Shown here: in pieces, positions 46,699 to 54,956 of the stretch
How the letters are laid out: every line of letters starts with the position of its first letter
Position numbering within the stretch: the stretch's first letter is position 1
Source: Marinisporobacter sp.
Lineage (GTDB): Bacteria; Bacillota; Clostridia; Peptostreptococcales; Thermotaleaceae
DNA: 64,000 nucleotides
NCBI GenBank assembly: GCA_025210525.1
Contig: JAOARP010000020.1
Location: forward strand, 124,001-188,000
Direction of reading: 5' to 3'
Position numbers and translations under genes: made by a program
The notes under the pieces: generated by a model
The model's database searches: none
What the model was told of the DNA's origin: nothing
Seen by the model: the letters and a program-made list of their open reading frames with translations, nothing else

Positions 46699-47346
46699 AT
46701 GAAAAATATAAGTATTGCTTTAGATGGTCCTGCAGGAGCAGGTAAAAGTACTATAGCAAAGATAATTGCTAAATATAAAAATTTGACTTATATAGATACA
46801 GGAGCTATGTATAGAGCTATTGCACTTAAAATATTAAGAGTAGGAATTAATGTTGATCAAGAGAAAAGTATACAAGATGTTTTAGAGAGTAGTAATATTG
46901 ACTTAGAAGGAAATGATATTTTTCTTGATGCTCAGTTAGTTATAGAAGAGATTCGTACACCAGAAGTAAATAATTTTGTTTCCCATGTAGCAAAGATTCC
47001 TTTAGTAAGAATGAAAATGGTAGAGCTTCAAAGAAATATAGCTGAAAATAAAAACGTTATTATGGATGGAAGAGATATAGGAACCTTTGTAATTCCTAAT
47101 GCTACCTATAAATTTTATTTGACAGCCTCTATTGAAGAAAGAGCAAAAAGAAGGTTTATAGAGTTAAGAAATAAAGGTTTTGATACAACGTTTGAAATTG
47201 TAAAGGAAGAAATAAAAAATAGAGACAAAATGGATACAGAAAGAGAATTTGCACCTCTAAGAAAAGCTGAAGATGCTATTGAAATTGATACAACTGGTAA
47301 ATCTATACAAAATGTAGTTGATGAAATATTAAATTATCTAAAATAA
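46699..47346 (+). CDS. cmk: Cytidylate kinase
   Basis: The 215-residue protein has the P-loop GPAGAGKSTIAK, then YIDTGAMYRAIALK, VIMDGRDIGTFVIP and RDKMDTEREFAPLRKAEDA, the CMP kinase signatures. It phosphorylates CMP and dCMP. Upstream of the IspH-S1 fusion, it reproduces the conserved cmk-ispH-rpsA order. Confidence 0.93.
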   Translation: MKNISIALDGPAGAGKSTIAKIIAKYKNLTYIDTGAMYRAIALKILRVGINVDQEKSIQDVLESSNIDLEGNDIFLDAQLVIEEIRTPEVNNFVSHVAKIPLVRMKMVELQRNIAENKNVIMDGRDIGTFVIPNATYKFYLTASIEERAKRRFIELRNKGFDTTFEIVKEEIKNRDKMDTEREFAPLRKAEDAIEIDTTGKSIQNVVDEILNYLK

Positions 47347-47440
47347 AAGTTATTTTATAAGCTTTTTTATTTATTTTAAGAAGGGTTTTTGTAATAATAT
47401 GTAGAATCTAATAAAAATGGGCTTAGGAGGGATAATAATA

Positions 47441-49423
47441 TTGAAAATAATTATTGCTGACAATGCAGGATTCTGTTTTGGTGTAAAAAAAGCGATGAAT
47501 AAAACAATTAATGCTATTGGTAATACAAACAGTAAAAAAATATATACCTATGGACCTTTAATACATAATAATCAAGTGATTAATAAATTAGAAGGTATGG
47601 GGGTTTCTTCTGTAGAGAACTTAAAGGATGCGAAAGATAACACCTTAATCATCCGTTCTCATGGGGTGCCACTAAATATATATGATCTAGCTAAGGAATA
47701 TAATATTCAAATCACGGATGCAACTTGTCCTTTTGTGAGGAAAGTTCAAAAAACTGCAAAAGAATATTATGATCAAGGATATACAATTGTTATTATAGGA
47801 AATCCTAAGCATCCAGAAGTCATAGGTATTAATGGATGGTGTAATAATAACGCATATATAGTCCAAAATGCAGAAGATGTTGATAAAATTAATCATTGGG
47901 ATAAAATGTGTGTTGTAGCTCAAACAACCATAACATTAGAATTATGGAATAGTGTAGTGGGAAGGCTTCATAAAAGAGCAATTCTTTTAGAGAAAGTAAA
48001 TACTATTTGTACTGCAACGAAGGAAAGACAAAAAGCCTGTAAGAATGTTGCAAAAGAGGTTGATGCAATGATTGTCATTGGTGGTTATCATAGTTCAAAT
48101 ACACAAAAACTTGTACAAATAGGAAAAAAGTATTGTGAAAATACTTATCATATAGAAACTGCTGATGAATTACCAATAGAAAATTTAAAAAATTTAAATA
48201 AAATTGGAGTTACAGCCGGAGCATCTACACCGGACTGGATTATTAAGGAGGCTATTGAAAAAATGAATAACATGGAACATGAAAATAGTGAAATGATGAA
48301 AATGATGGAAGAAATTGAAAACAGCTTGACAGTACCAAGAAGAGGTAATACAGTGAGTGGTACTGTTATCCATGTAACAGACAAAGAGATTATGGTTAAT
48401 ATTGGATATAAATCGGATGGAATTATTCCTAAAAATGAAATTTCAAACGATCCTTTAGTGAACCCTCATGATATTGCAAAAGAAGGAGATGCTATTGAGG
48501 CATATGTTTTAAGAACTGATGATGGTGAAGGAAATATTCTTTTATCTAAAAAAAGAGTGGATGCAGAAAAAGATTGGGAAAGCTTAGAAGAAGTAAAAAA
48601 TGAAAATGCTACAATAAAAGTAAAAGTCCTTCAAGTTGTTAAAGGAGGAGTTATTGCTGTATATAAAGAAATTACAGGTTTTATACCAGCATCACAATTA
48701 TCAACAAGTTATGTAAATGACTTACAAGAATATGTTGGAAAAGAGCTTCATGTAAAAATTATAGACTTAGATTTCAGAAAGAAAAAAGTTGTATTTTCAC
48801 GAAGAGTAGTTAAGAAAGAAGAAAATGAAATTAAAAGACGTTTATTATGGGAGAGTATAGAAAAAGGTAAAATTATTGAAGGTGAAGTAAAAAGACTTGC
48901 AGATTTTGGAGCTTTTGTTGATATTGGTGGAATGGACGGATTAGTTCATATTTCTGATCTTTCATGGGGTAGAGTAAATCATCCAAAAGAAGTTGTAAAT
49001 ATTGGAGATAAGCTTAAAGTTGTCGTATTAGATTTTGATAAAGAAAAAAATAGAATATCATTAGGACTTAAGCAAATGCAACCTGAACCATGGCAAAATA
49101 TTGAAGAAAAATATAATGTTGGAGATATTGTAGACGGGAAAGTTGTAAAGCTAGTAGATTTTGGAGCTTTTGTTGAACTTGAGCCAGGCGTGGATGGATT
49201 AGTTCATATTTCTCAAATATCTGACCGTCATATTGCTAAACCTTCTGAAGAAGTTCATATGGGCCAAAAAGTAACAGTGAAAATACTAGATTTAAATAAA
49301 GAGAATAAGAGAATTAGTTTAAGTATGAAAGAAGCTGTAGCGGGTGCAGATGATACAAATGTAGAAATCATCAATGAAGATGAACCTACTACAATAGGAG
49401 AAATCTTAGATTCTAAAAAATAA
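47441..49423 (+). CDS. ispH: IspH-ribosomal protein S1 fusion
   Basis: The 660-residue protein joins 4-hydroxy-3-methylbut-2-enyl diphosphate reductase (about 1-285: NAGFCFGVKKAM, RSHGVP, DATCPFVRKVQ, conserved cysteines that bind the [4Fe-4S] cluster) to four S1 RNA-binding domains (beginning near 300, 390, 470, 555; two end GLVHIS). IspH makes isoprenoid precursors; the S1 part binds mRNA on the ribosome. Fusion is known in Clostridia. The TTG at 47441 has AGGAGGG eleven bases upstream. Coupling of the two activities is not understood. Confidence 0.92.
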   Translation: MKIIIADNAGFCFGVKKAMNKTINAIGNTNSKKIYTYGPLIHNNQVINKLEGMGVSSVENLKDAKDNTLIIRSHGVPLNIYDLAKEYNIQITDATCPFVRKVQKTAKEYYDQGYTIVIIGNPKHPEVIGINGWCNNNAYIVQNAEDVDKINHWDKMCVVAQTTITLELWNSVVGRLHKRAILLEKVNTICTATKERQKACKNVAKEVDAMIVIGGYHSSNTQKLVQIGKKYCENTYHIETADELPIENLKNLNKIGVTAGASTPDWIIKEAIEKMNNMEHENSEMMKMMEEIENSLTVPRRGNTVSGTVIHVTDKEIMVNIGYKSDGIIPKNEISNDPLVNPHDIAKEGDAIEAYVLRTDDGEGNILLSKKRVDAEKDWESLEEVKNENATIKVKVLQVVKGGVIAVYKEITGFIPASQLSTSYVNDLQEYVGKELHVKIIDLDFRKKKVVFSRRVVKKEENEIKRRLLWESIEKGKIIEGEVKRLADFGAFVDIGGMDGLVHISDLSWGRVNHPKEVVNIGDKLKVVVLDFDKEKNRISLGLKQMQPEPWQNIEEKYNVGDIVDGKVVKLVDFGAFVELEPGVDGLVHISQISDRHIAKPSEEVHMGQKVTVKILDLNKENKRISLSMKEAVAGADDTNVEIINEDEPTTIGEILDSKK

Positions 49424-49450
49424 GGAAGATTAATCTTCCTTATTTTTTTC
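49419..49450 (+). terminator. Terminator after the IspH-S1 gene
   Basis: AATAAGGAAGAT and ATCTTCCTTATT pair almost without loop and are followed by T. Confidence 0.85.
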
Positions 49451-49530
49451 TTGAAATTTATAGTTATTTATAAGAAAATAGAAGTAAGAAGAATATTCGA
49501 CAAAATAAATAATGGTAAAGGGGATGGAAA

Positions 49531-50301
49531 ATGATTAACTACGAAAAATTCAAAGAGAAAATATATAAAAAAACAGGAATTAATCTATCCTATTATAAAG
49601 AAAGACAGATGAAAAGAAGAATTGATTCTTTAATTAAAAGAAATAATTTTACAAACTATGATGATTATTATAATGCTATGAATAAGGATAAAAAGCTGTT
49701 TGATGAATTTATTAATTATCTTACCATAAATGTTTCAGAATTTTTTAGAAATCCCAATCAATGGACTATATTGCAAAAGGAAATATTTCCTACTCTATTA
49801 AAAAAGAAAAAGACGCTAAAAATTTGGAGTGCTGCTTGTTCTACTGGTGATGAACCTTATTCTCTTGTAATGGCATTAAGCGAATTAGTGCCATTAAATT
49901 CTATAAAAATATTAGCTACAGATATTGACAAAGAGGTAATCAGCAAAGCAAAGAATGGTATATATTCTAAAAAGAGTATTGAAAATGTACCAAAACATCT
50001 AGCAAATAAATATTTTGAGAAAATTGGGGATTCTTATAAAATTAGTGACAGTATTAAAAATTGCGTTCAATTTAAGCAGCATAATTTGTTGAAGGATAAA
50101 TATCCAGATCAGTGTGATTTAATTGTATGTAGGAATGTGATGATTTATTTTACTGAAGAATCTAAAGAGATTATGTATAAAAAATTTCATGATGCATTAA
50201 AAGATGAGGGTATATTGTTTGTTGGTAGTACAGAACAAATTATTTTACCTACAAGGTATAATTTAGATTCCCATAGGACTTTTTTTTATAAGAGAATATA
50301 A
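49531..50301 (+). CDS. cheR: CheR-type chemoreceptor glutamate methyltransferase
   Basis: The 256-residue protein has the CheR N-domain (NLSYYKERQMKRRIDSLI) and the methyltransferase domain with LKIWSAACSTGDEPYSLVMAL, ATDIDKEVISKA and CRNVMIYFTEES. It methylates glutamates of chemoreceptors using SAM. No other che genes are in the window, so it is isolated here; some solitary CheR proteins act in other signalling. Length is as expected. Confidence 0.9.
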   Translation: MINYEKFKEKIYKKTGINLSYYKERQMKRRIDSLIKRNNFTNYDDYYNAMNKDKKLFDEFINYLTINVSEFFRNPNQWTILQKEIFPTLLKKKKTLKIWSAACSTGDEPYSLVMALSELVPLNSIKILATDIDKEVISKAKNGIYSKKSIENVPKHLANKYFEKIGDSYKISDSIKNCVQFKQHNLLKDKYPDQCDLIVCRNVMIYFTEESKEIMYKKFHDALKDEGILFVGSTEQIILPTRYNLDSHRTFFYKRI

Positions 50302-50478
50302 TTAATTTTCGACGTAATACTATATGTTTGTATATACTTTTACAAATATATAGTATTTTTTATTTGTGCATAAGAATACATGTAAAATGTTGACCGAAAT
50401 TGCTATTTAAATTCATGAGAAAGAGAGAGGATTTAAAGGTTGAATAAAGAATAAAAAGAATAGATGGGAGGGATACTA

Positions 50479-51081
50479 GTGCTTGATAAAGAGAAAAGAT
50501 ATTCTATTTCCGAAGTTAGTAAAATAACAGGATATGAACCCCATGTATTAAGATATTATGAAAATGATTTTAATTTAGAAATACCAAGAACAAATTCTAA
50601 TCGGAGATATTATACCTATAAGGAAATTGAACAAATTATTTATATAAAAGAACTTCAACAAAAGGGTTTAACGAATAAACAGATCAAACTTATTCTTGAA
50701 TCACCAGAATTGATTGTATCTGCACCAAATGAAGTTGCTGTTACTAGCTCGGAAGATGTAAACATTACAGAAGAATATTCTTCTGATATGATGCAAATGG
50801 TATATAATCATATGAATGATGCGATTAATAATAGTATTGATACTAAGTTTGTAGAAATAAAGAATGAGATTATAGCATATTTAAATGATCATGGAAATGA
50901 AAATACAGATTCAGAGCATATGGATACAGTAAGAAAGGAAAAGGATGTTTTAATCTGTGAGAATGCTAGATTGAAGATGAAAGTAAAAGAAAAAAGTTAT
51001 GAATTAGCACAATTAAAAGAAAAAATGAACCACTTACATCAAAAGAAATTACCCTTTTGGAAAAGAATATTTGCAAAATAA
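50479..51081 (+). CDS. MerR-family regulator with coiled-coil C-terminus
   Basis: The 200-residue protein has a MerR helix-turn-helix (YSISEVSKITGYEPHVLRYYENDFNLEIPRTNSNRRYYTYKEIEQI) followed by a linker, a long coiled coil (KEKDVLICENARLKMKVKEKSYELAQLKEKMNHL) and a short tail with LPFWKRIF, which looks like an amphipathic membrane-touching peptide. This plan recalls RacA-like chromosome-anchoring proteins more than a ligand-sensing MerR. The GTG at 50479 has GGGAGGG six bases before it. Confidence 0.82.
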   Translation: MLDKEKRYSISEVSKITGYEPHVLRYYENDFNLEIPRTNSNRRYYTYKEIEQIIYIKELQQKGLTNKQIKLILESPELIVSAPNEVAVTSSEDVNITEEYSSDMMQMVYNHMNDAINNSIDTKFVEIKNEIIAYLNDHGNENTDSEHMDTVRKEKDVLICENARLKMKVKEKSYELAQLKEKMNHLHQKKLPFWKRIFAK

Positions 51082-51187
51082 GCTATAGAAGAAAATCGTA
51101 AAAAGTTAATAAATTTACAATTCCGAAAATTAACCCTATACATTCTTTTTTTATCAATTTGAATATTAAAAATCATGCAAAAAATAG

Positions 51188-51247
51188 TTGAATTATTTTT
51201 CCTTAATATGGTATAATACATTTAGGACAAGCACTAATTATAGTGTT
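51188..51247 (+). promoter_or_regulatory. Promoter with an inverted repeat before ald
   Basis: TTGAAT (51188-51193) and TATAAT (51212-51217) with an 18-base spacer form a sigma-A-like promoter. CACTA and TAGTG (51232-51245) with a four-base spacer sit directly downstream, where a repressor could bind. Confidence 0.5.
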
Positions 51248-51282
51248 ACTATAAACAAAAATTTTAAGATGAGGTGATTGAC

Positions 51283-52401
51283 ATGATAGTAGGAATTCCA
51301 AAGGAAATTAAGAACAATGAAAACAGAGTGGCTATAACTCCAGCTGGAGTAGAAGCTTTTGTGAAAGCAGGTCACGAAGTGATCATTGAGAACAATGCAG
51401 GTGTTGGCAGTGGGTTTAGTAATGAAATTTATGAAAATGCGGGTGCCAAAATAATTCCTACCCCTAAGGAAGTATTTGACCAAGCGGATATGATCATCAA
51501 AGTTAAGGAACCTCTAAAAGAAGAATATGGTTATTTCAAAGAAGGACAAATATTATATACATATTTACATTTGGCTCCAGAACCAGAGTTAACAAAAGCC
51601 CTTATGGAAAAGAAAGTTGTTGGTATTGCTTATGAAACAGTTCAACTTGAAAATCGTTCTTTACCACTACTTGTGCCTATGAGTATGATAGCAGGAAGAA
51701 TGGCAACACAAATTGGTGCTCAATTCTTAGAAAAGCATGAAGGTGGAAAAGGTGTGTTACTTGGTGGTGTACCAAGTGTTGCTCCAGCTGAAGTAGTAGT
51801 AGTTGGTGGTGGTATTGTTGGTACAAATGCAGCTAAGATGGCTGTTGGTCTTGGTGCAAACGTAACAATTTTGGATGTAAGTATGGAAAGATTGATTTAT
51901 TTAGATGATATATTTGGTGGAAAAGTAAAAACTGTCATGTCAAACAGTTATAATATTGCAGAAGCTGTAAGAAAAGCGGATTTAGTAATTGGAGCTGTAT
52001 TAATCCCTGGAGCAAAAGCACCTAAATTAGTAACAGAAGATATGGTTAAAACAATGGAACCTGGTTCTGTACTTGTTGATGTTGCTATTGACCAAGGTGG
52101 TTGTATAGAAACAATCGATAAAATTTCGACTCATGATAATCCAACATATGAAAAACATGGCGTACTTCATTATGCAGTTGCAAATATGCCAGGTGCAGTA
52201 GCAAGAACATCTACTTTAGCATTAACAAATACTACTTTAAGATATGGATTAGATATAGCTAATAAAGGATATTTACAAGCAATTAAAGATGATAAAGCAT
52301 TAGCTAAAGGAGTTAATGTAATAGATGGAAAGATTACGTTTGAAGCAGTAGCACAAGCTCATGATCTTCCATACACTCCACTTGAAGAAATTATTGGTTA
52401 A
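51283..52401 (+). CDS. ald: Alanine dehydrogenase
   Basis: The 372-residue protein begins [35 protein letters not shown] and contains [31 protein letters not shown] and the NAD-binding [28 protein letters not shown], with [17 protein letters not shown] as in Ald. It oxidatively deaminates alanine with NAD+. The ATG at 51283 is preceded by GAGGTGA. It is a single-gene unit ended by a strong terminator. Confidence 0.95.
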   Translation: MIVGIPKEIKNNENRVAITPAGVEAFVKAGHEVIIENNAGVGSGFSNEIYENAGAKIIPTPKEVFDQADMIIKVKEPLKEEYGYFKEGQILYTYLHLAPEPELTKALMEKKVVGIAYETVQLENRSLPLLVPMSMIAGRMATQIGAQFLEKHEGGKGVLLGGVPSVAPAEVVVVGGGIVGTNAAKMAVGLGANVTILDVSMERLIYLDDIFGGKVKTVMSNSYNIAEAVRKADLVIGAVLIPGAKAPKLVTEDMVKTMEPGSVLVDVAIDQGGCIETIDKISTHDNPTYEKHGVLHYAVANMPGAVARTSTLALTNTTLRYGLDIANKGYLQAIKDDKALAKGVNVIDGKITFEAVAQAHDLPYTPLEEIIG

Positions 52402-52405
52402 TTCA

Positions 52406-52443
52406 ATAACCCACCTCGAACTTTGAGGTGGGTTATTTTTGTG
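52406..52443 (+). terminator. Terminator after ald
   Basis: AATAACCCACCTC and GAGGTGGGTTATT pair over 13 bases with a seven-base loop and T tail. Confidence 0.9.
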
Positions 52444-52479
52444 TCTATATTGCTTAAATATAAATGAGGGAAGGCTAAA

Positions 52480-52707
52480 TTAATGATATTGTTGATGAAA
52501 TATTGATTTTGCCTCAGGAAAATCATGAGGTCTTAAATTTTTAGGAATATTGTCCGCACCTAAATTGTTACCTAGATAGTACCGGGCACAATCCTGATGA
52601 TTTCCGCAACAATAGTAACATTCTAACATATTTACAAACTTCTCTGGGTAATCTGCAAAATGATCAATATAAGAATGGCACATTTCTTTAAAAGGGCAAT
52701 CATCCAT
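52480..52707 (-). CDS. Small Cys-rich protein, unknown
   Basis: The 75-residue product (MDDCPFKEMCHSYIDHF..) contains six cysteines in the order C-x5-C, then a CYYCC cluster and C-x2-H/D-type CGNHQDCARYYLG, suggesting metal or iron-sulfur binding. The ATG at 52707 on the minus strand is preceded by GGAGATG. It is divergently placed to the UGA-containing glutaredoxin gene (213 bases apart), so the two may share regulation. I do not recognise a characterised family. Confidence 0.65.
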   Translation of the reverse strand: MDDCPFKEMCHSYIDHFADYPEKFVNMLECYYCCGNHQDCARYYLGNNLGADNIPKNLRPHDFPEAKSIFHQQYH

Positions 52708-52920
52708 AATATCATCTCCTTAGGAATTATAAATATTTTTTCCAGAGGAAAAAGTATTTATACGACTCTTTGAAAGAAAATTGAGAAAATTTCTTAAATT
52801 AACACTTTTAGTTTTAGTCATAGCATTTATTGGCTTAAAATATAAATTTTTTTAATCATATATATGCCTAAAAAACTAAATACTAATAATAGGCTAAAAA
52901 ATACAGAAAGGAAATATACA

Positions 52921-53145
52921 ATGGAAAAAATCAAAGTATTTACTACAAAAACATGACCTCATTGCACAACTGTGAAAGAGTATCTTTCACAAAAAGGAGC
53001 AGATTTTGAAGAAGTAGATGTAACAAGTAATGGCGAAGCAAGAAAAGAATTAATGAAGGAAAGAATTATGGCAGTGCCTGTTGTAAAAATAAAAGATGAG
53101 TATGTTGTTGGTTTTGATAAGGAAAAATTAGATAAACTCATGTAA
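52921..53145 (+). CDS. Glutaredoxin-like selenoprotein (in-frame UGA = selenocysteine)
   Basis: Read through TGA at 52954-52956, the frame gives 74 residues: a thioredoxin-fold N-terminus MEKIKVFTTKT, Sec12 followed by PHC (a U-x2-C redox site replacing C-x2-C), then the conserved EEVDVTSN and cis-proline AVPVVKI segments, ending in a normal TAA. Reading as a stop would leave only 11 residues, yet homology continues unbroken beyond it. A hairpin matching the bacterial SECIS consensus follows the UGA. The ATG is preceded by AAAGGAAA. It probably reduces disulfides with higher reactivity than a Cys form. Confidence 0.88.
52957..52992 (+). promoter_or_regulatory. Bacterial SECIS-like hairpin downstream of the UGA
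   Basis: GTGAAAGA (52972-52979) and TCTTTCAC (52983-52990) form a perfect eight-bp stem with loop GTA. The loop begins with G, 24 bases after the UGA, within the distance range expected for SelB-bound elements. Confidence 0.75.
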
Positions 53146-53147
53146 AG

Positions 53148-53178
53148 ATCATGCCTTATATAGGCATGGTTTTTATGT
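53148..53178 (+). terminator. Terminator after the selenoprotein gene
   Basis: CATGCC and GGCATG pair around an AT loop and are followed by TTTTT. Confidence 0.75.
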
Positions 53179-53445
53179 TGTCTGAATTTTAGTTTTGCAA
53201 TAATTTGTGTGTTCATTTTATAATGTATTAAGTTAGGCTACTTGAAATAGTCTTCTGATTCTATTTTCTTTTAAAGTGGTAATACTATTAATATTATCTT
53301 TAACAAATTTCAAAAATTTATAAATACATTGCTAAAACTCATAGCAGAGTATTGAATATAATTACACCAAACTGATATAATATGATATGATATTAATCGG
53401 GTTAGATTTGAAAAAGGATTAATAGTAAGAAGGAGCGATAATTTA
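53179..53445. other. AT-rich gap before miaB
   Basis: No gene is supported here on either strand. It probably contains the promoter of the miaB operon; GGAG just before 53446 is the miaB ribosome site. Confidence 0.5.
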
Positions 53446-54882
53446 ATGGGCGAAAGAAAAAAAATAGAAGTCTCAGCAGATGAAATAGCATTACAAGATA
53501 AATATATAGAGAAAGTAGCAGAGCAAAATATAGAGTATTACCAAATGACAGGAAATAAAAAAAGAGTATACTTAGTGACCTATGGTTGTCAAATGAATGA
53601 GCATGATTCTGAAGTTTTACTAGGAATGCTTGATTATATGGGATATATTGAAACAGATAATCTGAATGAAGCGGATTTAGTGATTTATAATACTTGTTGT
53701 ATTCGTGAAAATGCAGAATTGAAGGTCTATGGAAATTTAGGACAATTAAAAAATATGAAGAAAAAAAGAAAAGATATGATCATAGCTGTCTGTGGTTGTA
53801 TGATGCAACAACCGCATGTCGTTAAAGCAATAAAAACTAAATATAAACATGTAGATCTAGTTTTTGGAACTCACAATCTACATAAGTTTCCTCAACTATT
53901 ATCAGAGGGGATAAAATCAGAAAATATGGTTGTAGATGTATGGGATGAGGAAGGAAGAATTGTTGAAGGACTTCCTGCTATACGAAAACACAAGTTAAAG
54001 GCATTTGTAAATATTGTATATGGATGCAATAACTTCTGTACATATTGTATTGTGCCTTATACGAGAGGCAGAGAAAGAAGCAGAGAGCCTGAAGATATTA
54101 TAAAAGAAATTAAGGAATTAGTTGCTAATGGCACAAAGGAAGTTACTCTTTTAGGGCAAAATGTGAATTCCTATGGAAAAACCTTAGAGGAAGATATTGA
54201 TTTTGCAGGTCTTTTATATAGACTTAATGAGATTGATGGATTAGAAAGAATTAGATTTATGACATCTCATCCTAAGGATTTATCCTTTAGATTAATAGAA
54301 GCGATGAGAGATTGTGAAAAGGTATGTGAACATATGCATTTACCTGTACAAGCAGGAAGTACAAATATATTAACAAAAATGAATAGACACTATACAAAGG
54401 AAAAATATCTTGAATTAGTAAATGCTTTGAAAAAAGAAATCCCACATGTAGGGATTACAACAGATATTATTGTGGGATTCCCAGGAGAAACAGAAGAAGA
54501 CTTTGAAGAAACATTAAACTTAATCAGAACTGTTGAATATGATTCTGCTTATACTTTTATTTATTCTATTCGAGAAGGAACTCCAGCAGCTAAATTTGAA
54601 GATCAAGTACCTGATCGTATAAAACATGAACGCTTTGAAAGATTATTAGCTGTTTTAAATCCTATTGTTGCTGAAAAAAATAGTCAATTTAAAGACAAAA
54701 TAGTGGAAGTTTTAGTAGAAGGATATAGTAAAACAGATAAAACGAAGTTTATGGGACGTACAAGAACTAGTAAACTTGTAAACTTTACAGGACCTGAAAG
54801 TTGTATAGGAAAACTTGTAAAGGTAAAGATTACAGAACCTAGAACTTTTAGTTTAAACGGGGAATTCATTGAAGAAAATTAG
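53446..54882 (+). CDS. miaB: tRNA-2-methylthio-N6-dimethylallyladenosine synthase MiaB
   Basis: The 478-residue protein has the N-terminal UPF0004 domain ([21 protein letters not shown]), the radical SAM cluster motif CNNFCTYC near residue 196, and a C-terminal TRAM domain. It adds a methylthio group to i6A37 of tRNA. MiaA, which makes the i6A, is encoded in the same cluster at 59740. The start ATG follows AAGGAG. Confidence 0.95.
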   Translation: MGERKKIEVSADEIALQDKYIEKVAEQNIEYYQMTGNKKRVYLVTYGCQMNEHDSEVLLGMLDYMGYIETDNLNEADLVIYNTCCIRENAELKVYGNLGQLKNMKKKRKDMIIAVCGCMMQQPHVVKAIKTKYKHVDLVFGTHNLHKFPQLLSEGIKSENMVVDVWDEEGRIVEGLPAIRKHKLKAFVNIVYGCNNFCTYCIVPYTRGRERSREPEDIIKEIKELVANGTKEVTLLGQNVNSYGKTLEEDIDFAGLLYRLNEIDGLERIRFMTSHPKDLSFRLIEAMRDCEKVCEHMHLPVQAGSTNILTKMNRHYTKEKYLELVNALKKEIPHVGITTDIIVGFPGETEEDFEETLNLIRTVEYDSAYTFIYSIREGTPAAKFEDQVPDRIKHERFERLLAVLNPIVAEKNSQFKDKIVEVLVEGYSKTDKTKFMGRTRTSKLVNFTGPESCIGKLVKVKITEPRTFSLNGEFIEEN

Positions 54883-54885
54883 AAT

Positions 54886-54918
54886 CATAAAACCAGGGAA
54901 AACCCTGGTTTTATGTAG
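54886..54918 (+). terminator. Terminator-like hairpin between miaB and mutS
   Basis: CATAAAACCAGGG and CCCTGGTTTTATG form a perfect 13-bp stem with a four-base loop; T-rich sequence on the 3' side is short, so termination may be partial. Confidence 0.8.
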
Positions 54919-54956
54919 TTTATCATATGGATATTATGATTGATAGGAGGTTTTTT

